From Sphingopyxis sp. (GTDB lineage Bacteria > Pseudomonadota > Alphaproteobacteria > Sphingomonadales > Sphingomonadaceae): a stretch of DNA of 42,051 nt. The position numbers and the translations under genes are program-made. The first letter of the stretch is position 1. The number at the start of each line of letters is the position of its first letter. This document shows, piece by piece, positions 8,138 to 16,210 of this stretch. The stretch covers positions 1-42,051 of the forward strand of contig NZ_JAOZVW010000070.1 of NCBI RefSeq assembly GCF_025869345.1. Direction: 5' to 3'. The notes beneath the pieces are model-generated. The model was not told the origin of the DNA. It saw only the letters and a program-made list of their open reading frames with translations, and did not search any database.

Positions 8138-9787
8138 ATGAGCGAAGCGCCCCACGTCCTCGTCCTCGGCACCGGCGGCGCGGGGCTCACCGCCGCGATT
8201 TCGGCGCACGAAGCCGGGGCGAGGGTCTCGCTGTTCGAGAAGGGCGATCGGGTCGGCGGGACGACCGCCTGGTCGGGCGGGATGATCTGGATTCCGAACA
8301 ATCATCACGAAAAGACGCTGGGCGTCGAGGACAGCCGCGCCAAGGCGCTGACCTATCTCCTGTCGATGTCGCACGGGCTGATGCAGCAGCCTCTGGTCGA
8401 GGCCTTCCTCGACCATGGGCCGGAGATGGTGGCGTTTCTGGAAGCGAATACGCCGGTGCAGTTCCGGCCGATTCCCGAGTTTCCCGATTATCATGCCGAA
8501 TTTCCGGGCGGGATGCCGCACGGCGGGCGCTCGCTCGATTGCCCGCTCTATTCGTTCCACGAATTGGGCGAATGGGCTGCGAAGGTGACTATGTCGCCCT
8601 ATTATCCCTCGCCGCATTTCTCGATATACGACACACCGCTCGGCCAGGCGAAGCCGCAACCGCTCGCGCCCGAAGAGCTGCAGCGCCGGATCGACGGCGA
8701 CCTTCGCGGCAGCGGGCAGGCGCTGGTCGGCCGGTTGCTGCGCGCCTGCCTCGATCGCGGGATCGAGCCCAGGACCGGCCATCGCGCGGTGCGGCTGCTG
8801 ATGGACGGGAATTGCGTCGCCGGCGCCGTATTCGAGACGGCGGACGGTGCGGTCGAGATCTCCGCCGATGCGGTGGTGCTCGCGACCGGCGGCTTCGAAT
8901 GGGATGCCGACCTGCTCCGCGCCTTCATCCGCGGGCCGCTGACGCATCCGCTGAGCCCGAAGACCAACACCGGCGACGGCCTCAGGATGGCGATGCGCGC
9001 CGGCGCGATGCTCGGCAATATGCGCGAGGCGTGGTGGATGCCCGTCGCCGAGGTGCCCGAAAGCGAGTGCTCTACCGGCAAGACGCTCGTCGCGGGGCAG
9101 CGCAGCCTGCCGCATTCGATCATGGTCAACCGCAAGGGGCGGCGCTTCACAAACGAGGCGGCGAATTACAATGCGATCGGCGCCGCGTTCCACGATCAGG
9201 ACGTCAGCGCCTTCGACTATGCGAACCTGCCGTGCTGGCTGATCTTCGACCAGCGCTATATCGACCGCTTCGGCTTCGGGATGATCAGCGGCGAGCGCGG
9301 CGTCGCGCCGCCGCAATGGGCGATGCGCGCCGAGAGTCTGGATGACCTCGCGGCACGGCTCGGCATCGACGCGGAGGCGCTGAAAGCGACGGTCGAGCGC
9401 TTCAATGCGCATTGCGCGAGCGGGCGCGATCCCGATTTCGGGCGCGGCGACGCGGCGCACGACCAATGGTGGGGTGATCCCGACGGACGCGGCTCGACCG
9501 CCGCGACGCTCGGCCCGATCGGCGAGCCGCCTTTCTTCGCGGTCGAGATCAAGAGCGGCGCGCTCGGCACCAAGGGTGGACCGCAGACTGACGCGGCCGC
9601 GCGGGTGCTGAGCGTCGACGGGGTTCCGATCCCCGGCCTCTATGCCGCAGGCAACGTCATGGCGTCGGCGATGGGCATGACCTACGGCGGGCCAGGCGGG
9701 ACGATCGCGCCGGGGATGGTGTTCGGCTTCCTCGCGGGGCGCGATGCGGCGGCCTGCCCGGCGAAGCAGGTGGAGAGCGCGGCATGA
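8138..9787 (+). CDS. FAD-dependent 3-ketosteroid delta-1-dehydrogenase-like flavoprotein
   Basis: 549 residues, within the usual length of KstD/fumarate reductase-type flavoproteins. The dinucleotide motif is G11-T-G-G-A-G16, followed by the acidic end of strand two (LFEKGDRVGGTTAWSGG) and a second FAD contact (VVLATGGFEWD). The C-terminal YGGPGGTIAPGMVFG (Y516 onward) matches the region where KstD enzymes place an active-site Tyr and backbone Gly. Such enzymes introduce a double bond next to a ring ketone. Family membership is firm; the steroid substrate is not, because related flavoproteins act on other cyclic ketones. The ATG lies four bases after the SnoaL-like gene, and the stop overlaps the NmrA-like gene (ATGA). 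Confidence 0.85.
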   Translation: MSEAPHVLVLGTGGAGLTAAISAHEAGARVSLFEKGDRVGGTTAWSGGMIWIPNNHHEKTLGVEDSRAKALTYLLSMSHGLMQQPLVEAFLDHGPEMVAFLEANTPVQFRPIPEFPDYHAEFPGGMPHGGRSLDCPLYSFHELGEWAAKVTMSPYYPSPHFSIYDTPLGQAKPQPLAPEELQRRIDGDLRGSGQALVGRLLRACLDRGIEPRTGHRAVRLLMDGNCVAGAVFETADGAVEISADAVVLATGGFEWDADLLRAFIRGPLTHPLSPKTNTGDGLRMAMRAGAMLGNMREAWWMPVAEVPESECSTGKTLVAGQRSLPHSIMVNRKGRRFTNEAANYNAIGAAFHDQDVSAFDYANLPCWLIFDQRYIDRFGFGMISGERGVAPPQWAMRAESLDDLAARLGIDAEALKATVERFNAHCASGRDPDFGRGDAAHDQWWGDPDGRGSTAATLGPIGEPPFFAVEIKSGALGTKGGPQTDAAARVLSVDGVPIPGLYAAGNVMASAMGMTYGGPGGTIAPGMVFGFLAGRDAAACPAKQVESAA

Positions 9788-10704
9788 AGACGGTCATCGT
9801 TCTTGGTGCCCCCGCCGATCAGGGGATTCCGCTGGTCGCCGCGCTGAAGGCGCGCGGGCTTGCGGTGACCGCCGGGGTGCGGCGGCCGGGCGCGATGGCG
9901 ACGACGGTGCATCCCGACGTGCCCGAAGTCGCCGCCGACCTGTTCGATGTCGAAAGCCTCATCGCCGCGTTCAGCGGACAGGACGCGCTGGCGATGCATC
10001 TGCCGTTCGAGTTCGACCGCGCGCGCGCCGCGACGATGGGCCGCAACATCGCCGCCGCGGCGCGCGCCGCGGGCCTGCGCAAGATCGTCTTCAACACGAG
10101 CTGTTTCGTCGCCGAGCGCGACCTCGACCTCTCGGCGCACGACGGGCGGCGCGATATCGAGCGGGCGATCCACGACAGCGGCGTGCCTTATGCCGTCATC
10201 GAGCCGATGGTGTTCATGGACAATATCATCCGCATCTGGTCGCGCCCGGCGATCGTCAACAGCGGGATATTCGCCTATCCTGCGGCCGGGACGCTGAAGA
10301 TCAGCTGGGTCTGCCTTCAGGATGTGGCGGCCTATATGGTCTCGGCGCTGCTGCATGAGGATCTGATCGCCGACCGGATCGCGGTCGGCGGACCCGAAGC
10401 GCTGACCGGCGCCGAGGTTGCCGAGCGGCTGAGCGTCGCGGCGGGACGCCCGGTGCGCTTCCAGAGCCTGTCGCCCGACGAGTTCGCCGCGCGGATGAGC
10501 GAGCTGGTGACGGGCTCGCGCGATGTGCAGCCGTTCAGCATCTACGACGGGATGGCGAAATTCTATCGCTGGTACAACGACCAGCCGGTGTCGCCGGTGG
10601 CGCTCGATGCGGTGCCCGCGGCGCGGCTGCTCGGGGTGACGCCGACGTCCTTCGCCGACTGGGCGAAGCGGCAGGACTGGTCGCCGGTCAAGGTTCCGGC
10701 TTAG
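9784..10704 (+). CDS. NmrA-like NAD(P)-binding protein (atypical SDR)
   Basis: 306-residue Rossmann protein of the NmrA/HSCARG-like atypical SDR group. The N-terminal motif is VIVLGAPADQGIPLVAAL, a GxxxxxG version of the usual GATGxxG. Further family features are AAGLRKIVFNTSC and the VIEPMVFMDNI stretch; there is no YxxxK pair. The C-terminal half (GPEALTGAEVAERLS, and the FYRWYNDQPV segment) resembles substrate or regulator-binding regions of these proteins. It could be a redox sensor, a reductase acting on an aromatic or enone intermediate, or a structural protein. The ATG overlaps the flavoprotein stop by four bases, making it the last gene of the plus-strand run. A palindromic repeat follows directly. 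Confidence 0.8.
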   Translation: MKTVIVLGAPADQGIPLVAALKARGLAVTAGVRRPGAMATTVHPDVPEVAADLFDVESLIAAFSGQDALAMHLPFEFDRARAATMGRNIAAAARAAGLRKIVFNTSCFVAERDLDLSAHDGRRDIERAIHDSGVPYAVIEPMVFMDNIIRIWSRPAIVNSGIFAYPAAGTLKISWVCLQDVAAYMVSALLHEDLIADRIAVGGPEALTGAEVAERLSVAAGRPVRFQSLSPDEFAARMSELVTGSRDVQPFSIYDGMAKFYRWYNDQPVSPVALDAVPAARLLGVTPTSFADWAKRQDWSPVKVPA

Positions 10705-10707
10705 GCG

Positions 10708-10781
10708 GTCATTGCGAGCGCAATGAAGCAATCTAGGGCGGTTTACGCCACTCTGGATTGCTTCGCTGCGCTCGCAATGAC
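10708..10781. repeat. REP-like palindromic element, probable bidirectional terminator
   Basis: Two arms of about 26 bases, GTCATTGCGAGCGCA... at 10708 and its near-complement ...CTGCGCTCGCAATGAC ending at 10781, match in inverted orientation with only a few mismatches and a loop of about 21 bases. This extragenic palindrome family (core CATTGCGAGCG / GAAGCAATC) is common in sphingomonads and other Alphaproteobacteria. It sits exactly between the convergent NmrA-like and Rieske genes, where a strong hairpin would stop transcription from both sides. I saw no second copy in the window. Confidence 0.8.
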
Positions 10782-10787
10782 GAACGA

Positions 10788-12212
10788 CTAGGGCAATTGC
10801 CCGCTCACATATTTCCCCAGCGTGCGGTGGAAATGCCGGATGCGGCTTTCCTGATAATGGCCGAGTTCGATCACGCCGTTCGGCGACGATTTCATCCCTT
10901 CCTGCACATAGGGCAGGTTTTCCATATCCTGATCGAACACCCCGGCGAGCGCGGCGCCGATCAGATGGCTCGCGCTGGTGAAGGGCTGGTCGTCGGGGAT
11001 CAAGTGCATCGACGCCGAGCGCGGCGCCTTTTCGCCCTTTGGCGTGCGCATCAGGATGCGGACCTCCATCAGGCAATGGTCGACGTCGCCCCACGGCCGC
11101 CAGCGATAGACGATGTTCGGCACCAGCCCGCCCCACGGTGCCCAGTTGGGAAAGACATTGTAGGTGAAATTGTCGAGCATCTCGCTGTCGGTCGCGTCCG
11201 AATAATCATGCCCGTTCATCGCCGAAAAAGCGTCGCGATTCGCCTGCGCGAGCAGCTTGCGCGCCAGCATCGGATCGTCGGGGTCGAAACCCTTGAGGTC
11301 GTGCGGCGAGCCCGTGCTGCGCCGCGCGCGGCTGTCGCCGGCGCCGATGAAATCCTCGAGCGACTTCAGGACATAGAATTGATCCTTGCCCTTGATGTGC
11401 GGCGACATCGCCCCCGCCGGGGTGATCGCGCGGTTGAGGAAATCGCCGTAGAGGTCATAGCGGGTGTTGGCGTCGGCGGTGAAGCCCAGGATCTGCGGAT
11501 GGGTGACGATGCTGTGCCACGCCTCCATAAAGGCCTCGGAGACCGCTTTCCAGTTGGCGGGGATGACGCGGCCGATCCACGCGCCGGTGTGGCATTCGTC
11601 GAGCCGCCAATTGTCGAAATGCTCGATTCCAGCGCCGACCCATTCACGGAATGGGGGCAGGTCGTGATTCTCGCTGACCAGGATGAACCCCTGCCAGCGG
11701 TCGACCTTCAGTTCGGGCAGGCTCATGTCCCTGTCTTCGAGATGCTGGAAGTCCCACGCGCAGGGCGCCTCCTTGAAACGGCCATCGTGGTGCCAGGTGA
11801 AGCCGTGGAAGGGACAGCGCAGGTTGACCGCGGGGCCGCTTTCGGTGCGGAGTTTGCGGCCGCGGTGGAGGCAGACGTTGTAGAAGGCCTTCACCGACCC
11901 GTCCTTCTGGCGGACGAGCAGGATGCTCTTTTCGTTGATGTCATAGACGACCGTGTCGCCGGGATCGGGCATATCCTCTTCGCGCGCGGCGAACTGCCAG
12001 ACGTTCGGCCACATTTTTTCGCGTTCCAGCTTCGCCCAGTCCTCGCTGACATATCGCTCGATCGCGATCGGCGCGTCGCCGAGTTCCTGGTTCGATTCGA
12101 TCAGCAGATAATCGGGCGCGCGCCGCGTATCGGCCTTCAGCATGTCGGTGTAGCTGGTGCCGGGGCAGCGGTCGTCGCGGTTCTGGTCCTGGGGAGGCGA
12201 AAGGTCGTTCAT
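10788..12212 (-). CDS. Rieske non-heme iron oxygenase, alpha subunit (first of a pair)
   Basis: 474-residue ring-hydroxylating oxygenase alpha subunit. The Rieske [2Fe-2S] ligands are C114-x-H116 (NVCLHRG) and C133-x2-H136 (CPFHGF). The mononuclear iron site shows H233 and H238 in MEAWHSIVTH. The bridging position three residues before the first His, usually Asp, is E230. The enzyme would mono- or dioxygenate, or demethylate, a substrate using electrons from a ferredoxin and reductase, neither of which is encoded here. The ATG at 12212 follows the stop of the second Rieske gene by 18 bases, so both are probably on one message. The overall sequence resembles multi-ring or phenylpropanoid oxygenases only in general terms, so no substrate is assigned. 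Confidence 0.92.
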   Translation of the reverse strand: MNDLSPPQDQNRDDRCPGTSYTDMLKADTRRAPDYLLIESNQELGDAPIAIERYVSEDWAKLEREKMWPNVWQFAAREEDMPDPGDTVVYDINEKSILLVRQKDGSVKAFYNVCLHRGRKLRTESGPAVNLRCPFHGFTWHHDGRFKEAPCAWDFQHLEDRDMSLPELKVDRWQGFILVSENHDLPPFREWVGAGIEHFDNWRLDECHTGAWIGRVIPANWKAVSEAFMEAWHSIVTHPQILGFTADANTRYDLYGDFLNRAITPAGAMSPHIKGKDQFYVLKSLEDFIGAGDSRARRSTGSPHDLKGFDPDDPMLARKLLAQANRDAFSAMNGHDYSDATDSEMLDNFTYNVFPNWAPWGGLVPNIVYRWRPWGDVDHCLMEVRILMRTPKGEKAPRSASMHLIPDDQPFTSASHLIGAALAGVFDQDMENLPYVQEGMKSSPNGVIELGHYQESRIRHFHRTLGKYVSGQLP

Positions 12213-12230
12213 CGATAGGCTCCGGAAAGG

Positions 12231-13460
12231 TCAGGCGATCTGGTCGAGCGGCATCTTGCAAGCCGCGGCGATCGAGCGGTGGACGCCGTGCAGCGCCGGC
12301 TCGTTCGCGCCGAGCACGACATGGAAGTCGGCGGGCGCGGTCATGAGGTTGGCGTAGCCGCTGCTCGCGACGCGATAATCCTCGGTCTGCACGACGGTCG
12401 CGGTCGCGTCATAGGCCATCTCGCACATCGCGCGATGCTCGTCGCTTTCGATGCCGAAGGGGGCATAGACCGCGAACTGGCAAAACATTTTCCCCGCGCC
12501 ATCGGGAAAGAGGCGAAAGACCTGGGTGAAATAGACGCCGGGGGTGACCGCGCCAAAGAAGATGACGGTGTTGGGGAAGAGAAAATGGACCCCGCCATAA
12601 TCGGTCTCGGGCCATTCGCTCTCCTCCTTGCCGACGAGCGCGCCGATCGACAGGTCGGGAAAGCTGACGCGGTGGTGGCGGCCGATCGGTTCATAGACGT
12701 TGCGGTCGCTGTAATGCGTCCCGCCGATCGTCGAGGCGTGGAGCATCTTGAAATGATAGCCCTCGCCATAGGTATCGAGCGCGAATTTCCAGTTGGAATC
12801 GGCGGTGAGGATACCCTTCTTGACCGGCTCGGCGCGGTGGAGTTCGAGCTGCGCGAGGACGGGGCCGAAATCGCCGAGATGCGCCGCGGCGTCGATCGGT
12901 TCGCCATCGGGATCGGCGCGGACGAAGATCAGGCCGAGATGTTCGGCGCAGGGCAGTTCGATGAGGTTGCGGGCGCCGATCTCGCAGCCCGCGAACCCTT
13001 CCTTGCCCGGCTGGCCGACCAGCGTGCCCGCGGGGTCGAAGGTCCAGGCATGGAACGGGCAGACGATGCGCGGCCGCGTGCCGCGCCACGGCTCGCGCTC
13101 CTCGACCAGCTTCGCGCCGCGGTGCGTGCACATGTTGAGGAAAGCGCGCGCGATGCCGTCCTTGCCGCGCGCGACGAGGATCGACGGGCCGACCGCGTCG
13201 AAGACGAGGCAATCGCCGGCTTCGGGAATGTCGCCCGACAGCCCCGCGACGATCGGCTCGCCCCGAAAGATATGCGCCATTTCGGCGGCGTGGCGCCCCT
13301 CGCCGGTATAGATCGACTTGTGCAGCGGCAGCGGCGCGGCCGCCCGGTCGGTGCGGTTCTCGGCGACGATGGCGACCAGCTTGCGCAGCCCCGCGCGTGC
13401 ATTGCGCTTGCGGACGGCGAACCAGTCCTGCGATGCGATCTTCGGATCGGACTCGGCCAT
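12231..13460 (-). CDS. Rieske non-heme iron oxygenase, alpha subunit (second of a pair)
   Basis: 409 residues from the ATG at 13460, which has a GAGGG site a few bases upstream; in-frame sequence above it runs under the divergent VOC gene and is not Rieske-like. Rieske ligands are C111-x-H113 (NMCTHRG) and C134-x2-H137 (CPFHAW). The catalytic iron ligands are H236 and H241 in EGYHFKMLH, with E233 at the bridging position, the same Asp-to-Glu change as in its neighbour. The sequence is clearly diverged from the first Rieske protein, so the pair may act on different steps or form a mixed oligomer. It is the first gene of the minus-strand pair, and its promoter lies in the 99-base divergent gap shared with the VOC gene. 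Confidence 0.92.
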   Translation of the reverse strand: MAESDPKIASQDWFAVRKRNARAGLRKLVAIVAENRTDRAAAPLPLHKSIYTGEGRHAAEMAHIFRGEPIVAGLSGDIPEAGDCLVFDAVGPSILVARGKDGIARAFLNMCTHRGAKLVEEREPWRGTRPRIVCPFHAWTFDPAGTLVGQPGKEGFAGCEIGARNLIELPCAEHLGLIFVRADPDGEPIDAAAHLGDFGPVLAQLELHRAEPVKKGILTADSNWKFALDTYGEGYHFKMLHASTIGGTHYSDRNVYEPIGRHHRVSFPDLSIGALVGKEESEWPETDYGGVHFLFPNTVIFFGAVTPGVYFTQVFRLFPDGAGKMFCQFAVYAPFGIESDEHRAMCEMAYDATATVVQTEDYRVASSGYANLMTAPADFHVVLGANEPALHGVHRSIAAACKMPLDQIA

Positions 13461-13510
13461 GGCATCCCTCACAATTTGCCCAGTATGATTCCGGGTCCCG
13501 AACAGCTTAT

Positions 13511-13534
13511 CGCACAAAGCCCGGCGCTTGTGCG
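13511..13534. promoter_or_regulatory. Inverted repeat in divergent promoter, candidate operator
   Basis: CGCACAA at 13511-13517 and its exact complement TTGTGCG at 13528-13534 are separated by ten bases, in the 99-base gap between the divergent Rieske gene and the VOC gene. The size and symmetry suit a dimeric regulator. The LuxR-type regulator encoded at 14131-14997 is the nearest candidate, but nothing here proves it. Confidence 0.4.
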
Positions 13535-13559
13535 CTATCGCTTTTGAGGGGAGAGACCG

Positions 13560-14096
13560 ATGGCCGGACCCGAAACGCTCGCATCGCTCGGCGACATCAT
13601 GCAGCTCGCCTATGTGCCGTCGGATTTCGACGCCGCGCTGCGGCATTGGACCGCGGTGATGGGCGCGGGGCCCTTCTTCCTGCTGCCCGACGTGTCGCTT
13701 GCCGGCGGACATTATCGTGGCATGCCGAGCGATCCGGTCTTCACCATGGCGCTCGGCTATTGGGGCGAGATGCAGATCGAACTGATCCGGCCGGAGAACG
13801 ATGCGCCATCGATCTATCGCGGCGACTATGCGGTGGGCGAGGGGTTGCACCATGTGTGCGTGCTGGTCGATTCGATCGCCGAAGCACGGGTGCGCTGCGA
13901 AGAGGTCGGCGCGGAAGTCATCTTCGAGGCGCCCGTCGGCGATACGGGCGGGGTGATCTATGCCGATCCCGGCACCGGGCCGGGGACACTGGTCGAACTG
14001 CTCGAACCGCAGGCGGGCACCCGCGAATTGTTCGCGATGATGCGCGACGCGGCGAAGAACTGGGACGGAAGCGAGCCGCTAAGATCGCTGGGATAA
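13560..14096 (+). CDS. VOC (glyoxalase/methylmalonyl-CoA epimerase-like) superfamily protein
   Basis: 178-residue protein with two beta-alpha-beta-beta-beta repeats of the vicinal oxygen chelate fold. The first repeat begins MQLAYVPSDFDAALRHW and ends with IELIRP (E74). The second begins GLHHVCVLVDSIAEA (H97/H98) and ends with LVELLEP (E146). The usual first metal ligand, a His in the first strand, is Tyr (Y18). The remaining possible ligands would still allow metal binding. Members epimerise, isomerise or cleave small substrates; the Glyoxalase_4-like group often lies with acyl-CoA catabolic genes. A strong GAGGGGAGAG ribosome site precedes the ATG. It is a single gene, divergent from the Rieske pair and convergent with the LuxR-type gene. 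Confidence 0.8.
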   Translation: MAGPETLASLGDIMQLAYVPSDFDAALRHWTAVMGAGPFFLLPDVSLAGGHYRGMPSDPVFTMALGYWGEMQIELIRPENDAPSIYRGDYAVGEGLHHVCVLVDSIAEARVRCEEVGAEVIFEAPVGDTGGVIYADPGTGPGTLVELLEPQAGTRELFAMMRDAAKNWDGSEPLRSLG

Positions 14097-14098
14097 AT

Positions 14099-14124
14099 CT
14101 CCCCTTCCGCTTGCGGGAGGGGGA
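14099..14124. terminator. Hairpin terminator between convergent VOC and LuxR-type genes
   Basis: Stem CTCCCCTTCCGC / GCGGGAGGGGG around a very short TT/CTTG loop: eleven pairs including two G-U pairs. It lies three bases after the VOC stop and seven bases beyond the end of the convergent LuxR-type gene. The position and strength suit a bidirectional terminator, although there is no long U tract on either side. Confidence 0.6.
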
Positions 14125-14130
14125 TAGAAG

Positions 14131-14997
14131 TCAGCTGTTCGCGCCCAGATATCCCAGCTGCCCGGCCTTGAAGATCGTCTGCGCGCGGTTGACCGAGTTC
14201 AGCTTCTCGCCCGCGCGGTGAACGTGATAGCGCACCGTCGCGTGGCTCAGCGAGATGATCATGCCGATTTCGCGGTCGGTCTTGCCGATCGCCGCCCAGC
14301 GCAGGCATTCGACCTCGCGCTTCGACAATTCGCAGTCGGAGGGGATGCGCCGCTTGGTCCGCATCGCCGAGGCATAGCCCGCGATGAAGCGCCGCGTCGC
14401 CGCGCCGAGGATATGGCCGATCTCCGCGAACATGTCGCTTAGGTCGACGATATCGGGGCTCGTCGGGTGATAGCTGTTCGCCGAAATCTGGCCGAAGGGC
14501 AGATGAACCGGCACGACGATCGCCGCCTTGTAGCGCGCGTTCGCGGCGAAATAGCGCGAAAGGTCGATATCGTCGAGATAGGGGTTGGGATTGGCCGTGC
14601 GAAAGCCGTCGCCATTGCACCAGAAGGGCTCGCTTTCATACCGGCACGAACGCGGCAAGGGCGAGTGGAGCGCGAGCCGGTGATCCTCCCACCAGCGCTC
14701 GCCGTCGCCGAGCCAGCCGAACAGGTCGGCGGCGAGGACCGCACCGTCGGCATCGACCATCGTTTCCTTGGACGCGATGTCGTCGCAGAGCGCGGCGCGA
14801 AGGCCGTGCGACGCCGCGAAATCGCGCAGGACCACCGCCGCGTCATGGATATCCTCCACGCAGCGGACCGTGACCGCTTCGACAAGCGCCCTGACCCTCA
14901 TCGGAGGGGGGCGTCCGTCGTCCGGCAACCGGGCTGCCTCGGCTCCCATGGCCGGAACTATTTCACACTGGCCGGCAAGTCGCAATGCATGTGTCAT
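14131..14997 (-). CDS. LuxR-type transcriptional regulator
   Basis: 288 residues. The C-terminal 65 or so residues form a LuxR/GerE helix-turn-helix (LSKREVECLRWAAIGKTDRE, then ATVRYHVHRAGEKLNSVNRA). The N-terminal about 200 residues resemble the autoinducer-binding-type ligand domain only in outline (a WWEDHRLALHSP segment and a PVHLPFGQIS strand), so the ligand is unknown. A pathway intermediate is more likely than a homoserine lactone because no synthase is nearby. The ATG at 14997 overlaps the stop of the acyl-CoA dehydrogenase (ATGA), placing the regulator last in the P450/thiolase operon and suggesting feedback control. Inner Met codons are possible starts, but the overlap favours this one. 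Confidence 0.85.
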   Translation of the reverse strand: MTHALRLAGQCEIVPAMGAEAARLPDDGRPPPMRVRALVEAVTVRCVEDIHDAAVVLRDFAASHGLRAALCDDIASKETMVDADGAVLAADLFGWLGDGERWWEDHRLALHSPLPRSCRYESEPFWCNGDGFRTANPNPYLDDIDLSRYFAANARYKAAIVVPVHLPFGQISANSYHPTSPDIVDLSDMFAEIGHILGAATRRFIAGYASAMRTKRRIPSDCELSKREVECLRWAAIGKTDREIGMIISLSHATVRYHVHRAGEKLNSVNRAQTIFKAGQLGYLGANS

Positions 14998-16202
14998 AGG
15001 CGTAGCACCGTCTTGGCTATGATGTTTTTCTGAACTTCGCTCGATCCGCCAAACACGGTCCAGGCGCGGCTGTTGAGGTAGCGCGCGGCGGCGATCTGCG
15101 CGTCGGCGTCGCCGATCGCGGGCGGCGCTTCATTGCCGTAAAGCGGGCGCGCCGTCGGCAGTTGCAGCCCGTCATAGCCGTGCAGCTCCATCGCCAGCCC
15201 GTCGATCCGCTGATGAAGCTCGGACGACAGCAGCTTGACGAGCGAGGTCTGCGGCCCCGCCGGGCGCCCCTTCGCGATGTCGGCGAGGATGCGGAGCTCG
15301 GTGGTCTCCAGCGCCTCGGCCTCGAGCCGCAGCCGCGCGATCCGCGTCGCGACCTGGATATCGCCGGCGAGCGCGCCATTGTGCCCGCTCGGCGCGATAC
15401 CCGCGAGCGCCTCCAGATGGTCGATCGCGCGGATCAGCCGCGGCGCGTGGAACGAGCCGCCGCGCTCGTTCTCCAGCAGGAATTTGGCGATCGTCCAGCC
15501 CTGACCTTCGTCGCCGATGCGGTTGGCGACCGGAGTGCGCGCGCCGTCGAGGAAGACCTGGTTGACCTCATGGTCGCCCGCCATGGTGATGATCGGGGTG
15601 ACGGTGACGCCGGGCTGGTCCATCGGGATCAGCAGGAAGCTGATCCCAGCCTGCTTGCGCACGTCGGGATCGGTGCGGACGAGGCAGAAGATCCAGTTCG
15701 CGTGATGCGCGTGGGTGGTCCAGATCTTCGATCCGTCGACGACATAGTCGTTGCCGTCACGGCGCGCGCGGGTGCGCAGCGAAGCGAGGTCGGAGCCGCT
15801 CTGCGGTTCGGAATAGCCCTGGCACCAATAATCGGTCCCGGCGCGGATCGCGGGGAGGAAGCGGTCCTTCTGCTCCTGCGTCCCGAAGGCGCAGATCACC
15901 GGGCCGACGAGGCGGAGGCCGAGCACCGACAGCGCCGGCGCGCCCGCGACCGCGCATTCCTTTTCGAAGATATAGCGCTGCATCGGCGTCCAGCCGGTGC
16001 CGCCGCAATCTTCGGGCCAATGATAGGCGACCCAGCCCTTGTCGTTGAGGATGCGGTGCCAGACGAGGCCGATGTCGGGCTCGACGAAGACGCCGGGCGT
16101 GCGCCGCGCGCCTTCGCGGACATGGTCGGGCAGCGAGGTGCGGAGGAAGTCGCGGACCTCTTCGCGAAATTCCAGTTCGGCCTTGGTGAGATCGAGATCC
16201 AT
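14994..16202 (-). CDS. Acyl-CoA dehydrogenase, long subunit
   Basis: 402-residue acyl-CoA dehydrogenase. The N-terminal helical domain begins with DLTKAELEFREEVRDFL. The FAD/substrate signature is QGYSEPQSGSDLASLRTRA, and the C-terminal FGGSSEVQKNIIAKTVL is the second family signature, where FAD and the adjacent subunit meet. It would introduce the alpha,beta double bond into an acyl-CoA. A shorter ACAD (17745-18806) lies in the same operon. In steroid side-chain pathways such long/short pairs form alpha2beta2 heterotetramers, so these two may be one enzyme. The ATG lies eight bases after the thiolase stop, and the stop overlaps the regulator start. Confidence 0.92.
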   Translation of the reverse strand: MDLDLTKAELEFREEVRDFLRTSLPDHVREGARRTPGVFVEPDIGLVWHRILNDKGWVAYHWPEDCGGTGWTPMQRYIFEKECAVAGAPALSVLGLRLVGPVICAFGTQEQKDRFLPAIRAGTDYWCQGYSEPQSGSDLASLRTRARRDGNDYVVDGSKIWTTHAHHANWIFCLVRTDPDVRKQAGISFLLIPMDQPGVTVTPIITMAGDHEVNQVFLDGARTPVANRIGDEGQGWTIAKFLLENERGGSFHAPRLIRAIDHLEALAGIAPSGHNGALAGDIQVATRIARLRLEAEALETTELRILADIAKGRPAGPQTSLVKLLSSELHQRIDGLAMELHGYDGLQLPTARPLYGNEAPPAIGDADAQIAAARYLNSRAWTVFGGSSEVQKNIIAKTVLRL

Positions 16203-16210
16203 GCGTTCGA

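Noticed and set aside
9682..11136. Long minus-strand open frame under the flavoprotein and NmrA-like genes
   Set aside because: It runs through the palindromic repeat and into the Rieske gene in another frame, is rich in Arg/Ala/His, and shows no family motif. It is a GC-rich shadow frame.
13460..13853. Longer N-terminus for the second Rieske protein
   Set aside because: It would overlap most of the divergent VOC gene and adds no Rieske-like sequence; ATG 13460 has its own ribosome site.
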